Below are positions 1 to 10,024 of a stretch of 64,000 nucleotides of DNA, one piece after another (position 1 is the first letter of the stretch; the number at the start of each line of letters is the position of its first letter). Position numbers and translations under genes: made by a program. The notes below the pieces were generated by a model. It saw only the letters and a program-made list of their open reading frames with translations. It was not told the DNA's origin and did no database searches. The stretch comes from Edaphochlamys debaryana (lineage: Eukaryota > Chlorophyta > Chlorophyceae > Chlamydomonadales): the NCBI GenBank assembly GCA_016858145.1, contig JAEHOE010000008.1:310001-374000 (forward strand). Direction: 5' to 3'.

Positions 1-177
1 ACTGCAAGGTCGGCCCCTTGACGCGTCCCCGAAGTCCCTCCCGTACACACCCTCACACCCTCCCCTCATCCGCGGCGAGCCGACCACCCCCACAACCAAG
101 TACTCCGGCCACAACACCGCCAGCACATGCCGTACCTACCCCACCGTAGTTCACTACACACGCGCTCCGCCCCGCAC

Positions 178-3014
178 CTGCACGGGGTCCTCGTGCGAGC
201 ACAGCCCGAAGGTGTCCACCACCGTGTCGAACGAGGCGGGGGCGAAGCGCGCCAGCCGCCCTCCACCCTCCAGCTGCCCGCTGGCGCAGCGAGCCTCGTA
301 GGCCTTGGGCGGGCCGTGGTGGTGGCCGTGGGAGCAGCCGCAGCCGGGCTTGGGCTCGGCGGCTGCGGCTGCGGCTGCCGCTGCCGCTACCGAGCCTGGG
401 CTTGGCCCCGCTGTAGCGGAGGAGTCCTTCCGCCCCGAGGCCCAGCCCCACCATGACCCAGACGACCCCCCCGCCGCCTCGCCTGCGTCGGCGCCTGATG
501 CCTCGCTGGCTGGCCCTGGCCCTGCCCCTGGCCCTGCGCCGCTCTCCCCCGCTGGCCCCTCCGCACCCCCCTCCGCTGCCCCCTCTGCTCCCGCCGCCTG
601 TCGCCCCTGCTCGCCCTGCGGCTCGCTCCCCCGCGGCACGCTGGGCGGCACGAGCACCTTGAAGATGTTGAGCAGCCCGCCCGCGTGCAGGCCGGGCATG
701 TCCCGCACCTCGGCGCCCGGGTCGGGGCCGCCCTCGGCGCCCCCCTCGGAAGGGGAGGCAGGGGGGGGGGAGGGGTCGCGGGGCTCCAGGCGCCGCCAGT
801 AGGCCCACCAGGGGGGGCTGGGGGGAGGGGTGGTAGGAGTACCGCACACAAGGAGGAGCGGTGGGAGCAATGTGGGGCAGCTAGGTTGAGAAGGTGCAGT
901 GCAGGTTGCTGATGGGGGACTGCACGAGGCCAGGGCTGATAGTTGGGATTGGCGGTTGGGATAGGGAGCTCACTTGTACGGCTCCAGATCCGCGGGGTGG
1001 GGCCGGATCTGCCGTACGGGCGCTTCTGCCTTCGGCCTGGGCGGCGGCTCGACCGGCTTGGGCGGGGGTGCGCTGGGGTCGATGAGGCACTGCGAGCGGA
1101 CGGCGTCAGGCGGGGAGGGAGGCGGCAGTGGAGAAAGTGGCTTCCAGGGACCCTGGCTGTCGTGTGCGTGCGGGTGTCCCAGCCCGAGTCTTCTTGCAGA
1201 TGGAAACTTCTTGCTCCGCGCAGCGGCGGCGCATGCAGCGAAGACCTTCCCGTGACCGACGCCCGTTTCAATTTGCCTTTGTGGGCCCCGTTTGGCTCTG
1301 CTGCACGTCCGCGGAACCCCCCTTCCCCCCGCCCGCGGCCCGCCCTCACGTGTGCGTCCGCGAGGGCGAATGTGACCCGCACGTTGGGGTGCTTGCTGCC
1401 CAGGTGCAGCTCGTCGAAGAACTGGGGGGGAGGGGGGGAAGGGGGGGGGCACGGGGGCGCAGGGTTGAGGGTGAGCAGGCAGAGAGGGCGCGGACCATGA
1501 CGAGGGCAGAGCGCTGGTGCTCTGTCCACACAGCCCCAGCCCTTACGCATCTAACGCTGGCCGGCTCTCCGCCGCGCCCACGTTTCCCTGGCTTACACGA
1601 CCAGCCCTCCACATAGCCCCAACACATGCAGGCGCTGGCCAGCGCCGCGCCCCCGCCCCCCATAAACCGCGCTCACTGGCCCTCTTCTACCCCCCCCCCC
1701 TCCCCTTACAAACGCCCCCTACACGCGCACGCACCTTGTCCTCCGCCTTGATCAGCATGTGGCGGGACAGGTCGGTGCACGTGAGCGAGCGCACGCCGCT
1801 GCCGGCCAGGTCGTAGTACTGAAGGGAGGAGAGCAGAGGCGAAGGTAATGGTTGGTAAGGTGGGAGCGCCACTGAGGTTTCACGCAGACGGAAAGGTGGG
1901 ACCCAGGGTAGGGCAATAGATCGGCATGAAGTGCTTTCGGCTCCGTTCCATCCGCAAACTCGCGCTGCCGCCGCCCCTGCCCCCAGTGGCCGGCCCCCAG
2001 CTCCCCACCTCGAAGTTGCGGCCGGTGCCCACCGACACCTCCAACACGTCGCCCCGCGCCTCGGACAGCAGCCACCGCCGCATCAGCCCGTACCTGCACA
2101 GGCCAGGGCCAGGGGCAGGGGCAGGCTCCGTCTCACGAGTCACGGCGGTGCGGTAAAGCCCCCAACCTCCCACCCCACTCCTCGCATAGGGCCCTCGCAG
2201 GATCGCCACCGTGCAGTACTGCACCCCGAACCCTCTGCCCGCGCCTTCCTTGCGAGCGCCTTGTGCGCCTCTCCTCCTCCTCAGCAGCAGCTCACCACAG
2301 CGCCCCGCCCTCTCCCCCCTCCTCCCCACCCGGCCCACGGGCCCCCCCACTTCCCCATCCCCCCACCCCACCCAACCACTCTGTTGCTCACCACAGCGCC
2401 GCCTCCTCCTGCCCAATGGCGTCGTCGTACTTGTCGGCGATGGCGTCGAACACGCGGAAGCCGGCGGCGGGGTCCAGGGGGGCGCTGGCGTCGGGGGCGG
2501 GCAGCACGGCGTGCGCGCGCGTGTAGCGGTAGCTGCGGGGGTGGGGGTGAGGGCGCGTGCGCAAGGGGTGGGAGTGCGTTGGCGGTGAGGGTGGAAGGGA
2601 GGTTGGAGCAAGTGCAGGAGCGCGAGGGCGGGGCAGACTGGGAGAAGGGCGGGGTGGTGGGGCGTGGCTCTGCCGGCCCAGGGGGGCTAAGGCTCACCTG
2701 AAATAGGCCGTGCCTCCCAGCACCAGCGCTCCTCCCACAAAGATGCTCCCACGTGACATGCTGAAGCCCTTGCCGGCCGCTTTGGCCGTGGCGGTCGGTA
2801 GCTTGGGGGGTCCTTGCCCCGCCGGCGTGCGCCCTAGCACCCCTGGCCGTGCCGCAAGCCCGGCCTTGGTGGCGAGGTATCGCATCCAGCCATTCATTGC
2901 TTCGGTACCTAGTGCACTAGAGCTGCTTGACGTGGGGCCTGCGAGGCCAGCGAGCAAGCCCCGCCCCATCGTTGCGACCATCCGTCCCATCACGGTCGGG
3001 GCGAGACACAGCAC
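178..3014 (-). CDS. SAM-dependent methyltransferase, OMS1/METTL-like (3' end outside window)
   Basis: Seven exons were assembled on the minus strand (3014-2698, 2532-2392, 2093-2009, 1818-1735, 1421-1350, 1089-974, 817-178). All phases agree, and the gene runs off the left edge after a GT donor at 177. The N-terminus is Ser/Ala-rich with a hydrophobic stretch near residues 93-105 (GGALVLGGTAYFR), which fits mitochondrial targeting or a membrane anchor. Exon 3 carries SAM motif I (VLEVSVGTGRN), exon 4 the TDLSRHML loop, and the last exon the post-II signature FDTVVDTFGLCSHEDP. That signature is characteristic of the mitochondrial OMS1-type class I methyltransferases; the assignment is from family knowledge and the substrate is unknown. 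A low-complexity Pro/Ala/Gly-rich insertion, with a His/Cys cluster CGCSHGHHHG, sits between the SAM loop and the FDTVVDTFG motif, where compact relatives have almost nothing. Exons 6 and 7 are the least certain. Confidence 0.72.
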
Positions 3015-3240
3015 GGCCGGCGCTCCTAGTGCATCTTAGTAGTTATGAGTGTGTAAGCAGTTAGCGACTGCTTGGGTGGGACTTCAGGCGGTAATGGTTT
3101 CATGTCGGCATCTGCATCGCCCTGCGACTGACCGCGGGCGCGGTCACTAGAGCAACACATAATTGACACCGTCAACCAGTGCCGCATACATCAGTCGTTT
3201 TGCATCCGACAGCTCATTCGCGCCAATGTAGGCTCAACGG
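3015..3240. promoter_or_regulatory. bidirectional promoter region
   Basis: Only 226 bp separate the start codons of the minus-strand methyltransferase (3014) and the plus-strand AASDH-like gene (3241), so the two genes must share upstream sequence. The stretch is visibly less GC-rich than its surroundings. I see no clear TATA box. Confidence 0.5.
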
Positions 3241-6200
3241 ATGGCAACCATGTGGCGGTCGCTGCTCTGGGAGCGGGCGTTGGCCTCGATTTCAACACCT
3301 GCAGCTGCCGATGCGACCATCACGGACGTGGCGGGTGGCGTGGCGCTCACATTTGCAGAGCTCCGAGAGCAGGTGCCGGGGGTGTTGCGGCACGGGACCC
3401 TCCCGCCTGGATCGCGCCTCTTAACCCGGTCCCTCCCGCAGGTGCTCCCGCTCTCTCAGCAGCTGAGGGCGTGGCTCACAGACGTGGAGGATCGGCCCGG
3501 AGACGCGGACGGAGCACGCGCCGCTGATACCGTTGCGGGGCCCGCTGAGCCGAACAGCGGCACCGGCGCCGTGGGGACGGCGGGGCAGCCAGAACGGGCG
3601 CAGATGGCTCCGGAGGCCCCTCCCCTCCAGCCCCCGCTGGTGGCGATCTTCGCACACCCCTCAGCCGACTACGTGGCCCTTGCGCTGGCCGCCATTGCGG
3701 CCGGGTGAGCTCCAGCGATGCCTGTCAATGGCGCGTGGGGCCGCGCTCAGGGCTGGCCGTCCCAACGGATGCACGAGCCTGCCGCCACCGCGACCGCCAC
3801 GCCCCCACTTGCATGGCACGGGCCATACCGCAAGTCGTGCGGTGCCTTCCCCGCACCCACCGAGAGGGCCGCTGCCCCTCCCCGCCTGCACCTGCAGGGC
3901 CGCATTCCTGCCCATCGACCCCGCCTGGCCGCCCGCCCGCGCCGCCGCGGTGGCTGCACTGGCGCGGCCCCGCCTGCTGCTGGCGCCGCCGGGGATGGTC
4001 CCCCGCCTGCCACCAGAGCTCCTGGCGGCGTGTGGCCAGAGCCGCCTGCGCGTCGCAGATCCCCGCGCAGCTGCGGCTGCAGCGGCGGCCACCCCTGCGC
4101 CCCCTGCTGCCGGCACCCCAGCAGCGTTGGCCAGGTCGGGAGCTCCTGGCGGCGACCAGCGCCGGATGGCCGTTCAAAGTACTCTCCCGCCCCAGATCGC
4201 GGGCTCCGCAGGCTTGCATGAGGGCGTACGGCAGCTGCCGTACTTTGCTGTGCTGTACACATCGGGGTCCACGGGGGCGCCGCTGGGGGTGCGCATGTCG
4301 GAGGCTGCCTGGCTGGCGCGGATAGGGTGGATGCAGGAGCGGTACCCCCTGACGCCGCCGCCCTGCCCTGGCGTGGGTCCACCGCTCGCCACACAGCCAT
4401 GGGCAGGGGGAGGCACGGGAGGAAGCAACGGCGGAGGTTGCGGCAGCGTTGTGTGTTTCTCGACCGCCGTGAGCTTCGTGGACCACCTGTGGCAGCTCCT
4501 GGCGCCCCTGCTGGCGGCGGTGCCGCTGGGGGGGCATGGTCAAGCGGCCGCGGAGGATGCGGAGGCCGCGGGAGGCCCGGGAAGGGAGGCGGTGCCGGGC
4601 TGCCGGCGCGGCCCCGTGTCTGTGTGGATCCCCCCGGCCGGTTGGCTGCTGCGGCCGGGGGAGGCGGTGGCGGCGATGGCGGACGCGGGGGTGACTCACC
4701 TGGTGGGTGGCAGGGCGGGCGGGTGGGCGGGTGGGCGGGTTGAGGATAGGACCGGGAGCCTGGAACGGGGCTAGCGGTAGGCAGGCAGGGCCTAGGCATG
4801 TGAGGGGCAGCCCCGTCCTCCCGGTGCAGTGCTGAGCCTGAGCCCCCCCCCGGCGGCCGCAGGTGTCTGTCCCCTCGGTGCTGCGGCTCCTGCTGCCCCC
4901 CCTCGAGGCCCGCCAGGGGGACCCACCCCTTGCAGCGGCCCCGCCCGGCCCGCCCCTGCCCCCGCTCCTGCCGCCGCCCGTCAACCCCCGCCTGCCCCTA
5001 CGCCTGCGGCTGCGCCTGCTGGTGAGCAGCGGGGAGCCGCTGGCTGCGGACCTCGCCCGCCGCCTGGCCGCCGCGCTGCCGGCGGGGGCCAAGCTGCTGA
5101 ACCTCTACGGTGAGAGCTGGGTGGGCACGGGGTGGTGCGCGTGGAGCTGCAGGCCCTGCAGCACCTTGCCCTAGCGCTGCGGGCCTGTGCCAGGACTAAG
5201 CCGTTGGGAGCTGTTGGGAGCGACTGGCATGTGTTCTTCAGGACAGGCAGGTTTCCAAGCTACTGTCCCGACGCCAGGAGTGTGCCGTCGGCTTCGTCTG
5301 AAGGCGGCAGTTATTCAGTTGGACCGACGCCACTTGAGAGGAGTGCTGTGTGCTACGCCTTCTGCGTGCCGCCTGCAGGCTGCACGGAGCTCACGGCGGA
5401 CTGCACCTGGTTCGATGCTGCGGAGGGGAGCGGCGCAGGCGGCGGGGGCGGAGGCGGAGGCGGGGAGGACAAGAGGACCGCAGGCGAGAGCGAGGACGGT
5501 GATGGAGCGTGGGTGCCCGCGGGGTGGCCCCTGGGCGACACACAGCTCCTCATCGCTCCCCTAGAGGCGGACGGGGGGGATGACGCCGGGGCGGACGGAG
5601 CTGGGGCCCAGGGCGGCCCTGCGTGCGGGCTGGACCCTGGTGCGGCCCCTACTGCGCCCACACCAAGGGACTCGGAGGCAGCGAGCCAGGCTCCCGCCCC
5701 GCATGGGCCCTGGGTGGACGTGGACCCCCTGCCTCCCGGTTCCATGGGGGAGGTGTGGGTGGGCGGCAGCTGCCTGTCGGCCGGGTACCACCCGCCCGCC
5801 TGCTCCCCGCCTGCATCCCAGCCGCCCGGCTGGGGCCGCTTCGTCCGGGCCCGCCTGACGCCGGCCCAGGCTGTGCGCCTGGCCACGGCCCCCGGGGTGG
5901 CGCCCCGCCTCGAGGCCGCCTACTTCCGCACCGGGGACCTAGGCCGCCTGGGGCCGGACGGTGAGCGTGGGGGCTGGGCTGCCGGCTGCCGCGCCCTCCT
6001 CGTGTGCACCTCAATTCCTTTCCAGGTGCCTCATGTGCCCCTCACGCATCAGCCCGTTCTGTGCTCTCCGTCGTCCCCCATCTCACGCTATAGCCGCAGC
6101 CCCCCGTCTTCTGTGAAGTCCATGCATGACCTTGAGATCCCGCTAAAACTCACCGGTGCCACCCTGCTTCTGAAGCCCGTCCTCCACCTTTACTTATCCT

Positions 6201-9200
6201 ACGCGCCACACCTCTGGACCCACGCCCCCCCCCAGGCCTGCTGACGCTGCTGGGGCGCGTGGGGCTGCAGCTCAAGCTGCCCGGGGGCGTGCGCCTGGAC
6301 CTGGCGGAGGTGGAGGCGGCGCTGGGGGGTCACCCGGGGGTGCGGGAGGCGGCCGTGGCGCCGCCTGGGGGCGCGGGGCCGCAGCGGGCGGGGCATGGCG
6401 TGGTGGAGGTGGTCGCATACGTGGTGCTGCGGGGGCCAGGGGGCGCAGCAGCGGAGGGTGGTGCTGGAGGGGAGGGTTCGGGCGAGGGGCCAGGGTCGAC
6501 AGGGGGCCCCCCGAGGCCGCTGCCGCCTGGGTTGGAGCGGGAGCTGGGGGCGTGGGTGGCGGGTCGCCTGCCCACACGCGGCGGCTTGGCTTTGCGGCTG
6601 CTCGAGCTGCCGTACCCGCTGCCCCGCAACCCCGCCTGCAAGGTCCTGCGCCGCCTACTGCCGCCGCCGCCGCCCCTGCCACCTCGCGCCCCGGACCCTC
6701 CCTTCAGCGAGGCGGCGCCCTCCTCCAAGACCAAGCCTTCCGTAGCCCAAGCAGCCCCTTCCTCTAAGACCGCTCATGCAGAGCCGCGGGACTCGGGGCT
6801 CCGGCGCGCTCCGCCCCCGAGCAGTGAGGTGGAGGTGATGCGGGCCATCAGTGCGGCCACGGGGCTGGAGGGCCTGGAGGCGACCACCGACATCTTTGCG
6901 GCGGGGGCCACCTCGCTGCAGGCGGTGGAGCTGGCGGCGCTGCTGGGCGCTGACGTCAGACTGGTGCTGGCGGCGCCCACCGCCCGGCGGCTGGCGGCGG
7001 CGCTGCGGGCCGGCGGAAGCGGAGGCGGTGGGGCTGAGGAGGGGAGAGTGGAGGCGGCGGCAGAATCACGTGATGCGGCGGATCGAGGGCAGGCGGAAGA
7101 GGGCCCGGCAGCGAAGCGACAGCGCCTGGCGGCGCCGCCAGTGCAGCTACTGACAGCGCCGCTGGTGCTGGCGTTGTCGCCGCCGCCGCCCCCGCCGCCG
7201 TCGTTCCTCGACAGCACCCAGGGCCTGGTGGCGGCATCAGGGCAAGACCTATCACCACCTCCTGCCGTCAGCGGCGCGACTGGCACGGCCGCAGCGCCCG
7301 GAGCACATGGTTCCACGGGCCCCCTGCCCCTCCTGCCCTCCCTGGCGGAGGCGGTGCGGCTCTGTTGGCGCCTGGACTGGGCCTCTGGCGGTGGCGGTGG
7401 CGGCGGCTCGGGCGGCCCCGACGGCGTAGCCGGGCCCGCGTCTCCCCTCCGCTGGCCGCTGCCAGCGATGGGCTCGAGGAGCACCGGCGCTGGCGCAGCC
7501 ACCGGACATGACGGCAGCGATGGAGGTGGCGGCGAGGGGGCGGCGGCGGGCTGGTCGGGGCTGTGGCGCTACCAGCTGGGGCGCTGCATCGACGCCCCCG
7601 TGCTGGGAGCCACGCTGCACCTGCGGCCAGAGCCCGGGGGGCCCAGCGGTAGGGCGGGGAGCAGCGGGGTCGGCCATGGGTCTGGCGATGCCGCGCAGGG
7701 GGCACCGGCAAGCTGGAGCGGGAATGGAGATGCAGGCGCAGCGCTAAGCCCCTGCCCGGCGGGCTCGAGCGGAGGCGCAGGTGTGGGATCAGCGCCAGGC
7801 AACAGCCACCTTCGGGGCGAGGCAGCGGCCCCTCTTCCTCCTGTTTCTTCCTCTCCTCTTGCTCCTCCTCCTCCCCCACTGCCGGCCCTGCCGCTGCTGC
7901 TGGTGTGCTCCCACGACGGCGACGTGGCATGCCTCGACCCCCCCAGCGGCCGCCCGCACTGGCACGTGCGCCTCCCCGCCCGTGCCGAGGCGGGTATGGC
8001 CCTGGCCTGGGGCCCACAGCGGCCCGGCCCAGGCCCAGACGGTGCCGGAGACGGCGCAGGTGAAACGTCATGCAGCAGTGCGAGTGCCGTACATAGTGTA
8101 CGGCAGGTGCCGTACCTGATCGTGGCGTGCGGCGACGGGCGGCTGTACAGCCTGCGGCTGGAGGACGGGGGCATGGCGGGGAGCGTGGGGTGCGGCGGGG
8201 AGTTCAAGGCGGCTCCCTGTGTGGACCCCTGGGGCGGGGCGGTGTGGGCCACGGGCCACTCCCGGGCCGTGAGCGTGGTGCGGCCGCCGGGGCAGCTTCT
8301 GGCCAGGTACGCAGGAGAAGGAGGGGCTGGGGCTGGGTGGGAAATAGACAGAGTACTGGCTGTGCATGCCTTGCTCCAAGCTTAGCATAGGTGTTGGACA
8401 TGGCTGTGGGCGTGGGCGCCGAAGCGAACACGTTGTGACCCGGGCCCCACTCGCAGGCTGGAGATTGGCGCGCCCATGTCGACGCCCGTCGTCTTTGCCC
8501 GTGCCTGTGCCTCCGCCCCCGGGCCCCGCCTGGCGCTGGTCACGGCCCTGGACGGCTCCACGCACTGCCTGGGCCTGGGCCTGGGCCTGGGCCTGGGCCT
8601 GGGCCTGGGCCTGGGCCTGGGCCTGGGCCTGGGCCTGGAGGGGGGGACACAGGGCGCTGGCGAGGAGAGCGGAGTGGGCAAACCGGAGCTACAGCTGCGG
8701 CGGCTGTGGGCCCTGCGCGGCCCTGCGCCCGTCTTCAGCGTCCCGCTGCTGCTGTGGCCACCGCGGGAGCCGACGCGAATGGACGCTGCAGGGCCCGCAG
8801 CAGGCCCAGCAGAGGAGGGGACCGGTGGGCTTGCTCCTGGGCCGGAGGTGGTGGCGGCGGCGGCGGCGGTGGCGGTGGTGGGGCATGTGGATGGGAGCGT
8901 GCGGGCCTACGACGTCCATAGCGTGGCGGCAGGAGCGGAACCCAGACAGGTGTGCAGTGCACTGCTTGCGTGGCTGGCCAAGACAATTCCGGCGCTCCGC
9001 CTCGTGTGCGGGACTCCTGTAGTGTGCGGGCCACCGGTCCGGTCCCGGTTGTGTAGAAAACACCATGCGTTGTTTCCTGCCTTGCAATGCAGGAGACCGC
9101 AAGCCCGCCCGGACCCCGCTGGGCGCTGCAGCTGAGGGGCAACCTCTTCGCCGACCTTTGCCACGTCCCGGCGGAGCCGGGTGCACCTTGGGGCGTCGTC

Positions 9201-9689
9201 CTGGCCGCCACGCACGCGGGCCTGCTGTACGGCCTGGATCCAGGGAGGGGCGCGTCGCTCTGGATCCTGGATTTAGGGTGCGGGCCCATCTCCGCGGCGC
9301 CAGCGCTCCTCCCTACGCCTAGGCCCATGTCGATAGCGGAGGTGGGGCTTACTAAGGCGTCTGGCGCTGGCTCAGACGGGGGACGAGGCCTCAATGAGGT
9401 CGGGGCGGCTCCTGCGGAGGTGCGGACGGCTGAAGTCCCGGCGGCGGCGGTGGCGGCGGTAGTGGTGGCGGCCGCCAGCGGAGCGCTGCTGGCGGTGCGG
9501 CCTGGGTCCAGGGCCGGATGGGCGGCGCAGGTGCAGTCAGTGGAGGCCGCGGAGGTTGTTGAGGGCGTGCACGTGGCCGCAGAGGCACGCCTGCCCGGCG
9601 AGGTCTTCTCCTCTCCCTTGACGGTGGCGGGGGTGTTCATGGGCTGCCGGGATGACCACGTGTACGGCCTGGGGTTGCGGCTTGGGTAG
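3241..9689 (+). CDS. AASDH/ACSF4-like: adenylation domain, carrier domain and PQQ-type propeller
   Basis: Seven exons (3241-3704, 3898-4702, 4863-5109, 5379-5960, 6236-8306, 8457-8949, 9093-9689) sum to exactly 1753 codons including stop. Adenylation-domain motifs appear in order: GAAFLPIDPAW; the core YTSGSTGAPLG at about residue 274; the FRTGDLG motif at about 690; and the A10-like lysine in PRNPACKVLRRLL. A carrier domain follows, with the phosphopantetheine serine in GATSLQAVEL (about residue 924), then propeller blades such as SHDGDVACLDPPSGRPHW. This order is that of AASDH (beta-alanine-activating enzyme, ACSF4), which adenylates an acid and loads it on its own carrier arm. Human AASDH activates beta-alanine; the substrate here is unknown. 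Oddities are a core signature without its usual Lys/Arg, long Gly/Pro linkers, and a Gly-Leu microsatellite inside the propeller. The start ATG is the first in frame after the divergent promoter. Confidence 0.85.
8565..8638 (+). repeat. in-frame GGGCCT hexanucleotide microsatellite (Gly-Leu run)
   Basis: About twelve near-perfect copies of ctgggc lie inside exon 6 of the AASDH-like gene. They encode alternating Gly-Leu dipeptides between two propeller blades. Because the unit is six bases, copy-number changes keep the frame. Confidence 0.95.
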
Positions 9690-10024
9690 ACTCCCGCAGG
9701 CGTGGTGGGAAGCGCAGTGGAAGAGGACCATGGCAACTCGCAGTTGTAAGGAAGACCAGCAGCAACACATCAATCAGGCACGAACCCGGGTAACCTGCGT
9801 CTGTAGTACGCACCCCCGGTGTTGCCGCTTAGACTCAGGCCACTTACAATACCGCTGTCCACATCTTTATTCTTGTGCGTCTACAGAAACGTCAATTTAC
9901 CTCCGCGACTTTGCGCGCATGTGTCCGGAGAACTGTGAACACACAAAGCGCGCGCGTTTCTGAAACCACACGCTGTTCTTACTGATATCTTAGCTCAGAT
10001 TGATGTTTCTAGTAGAGCGATAGT
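9690..10024. other. intergenic spacer between AASDH-like and M43 protease genes
   Basis: There is no gene here. A TGTAA at 9745-9749, about 56 bp after the stop codon, is the only candidate polyadenylation signal of the AASDH-like gene that I see. The rest is AT-richer and presumably holds the promoter and leader of the protease gene starting at 10025. Confidence 0.5.

Noticed and set aside
387..1550. 387-codon minus-strand open frame read as one gene
   Set aside because: It runs through introns of the methyltransferase. Only the short FFDELHLG part belongs to a real exon.
3725..5092. 455-codon open frame on the minus strand
   Set aside because: It lies opposite the AASDH-like adenylation domain, has Arg/Pro/Gly-driven composition and no splice or domain support. 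It is a shadow frame of GC-rich coding DNA.
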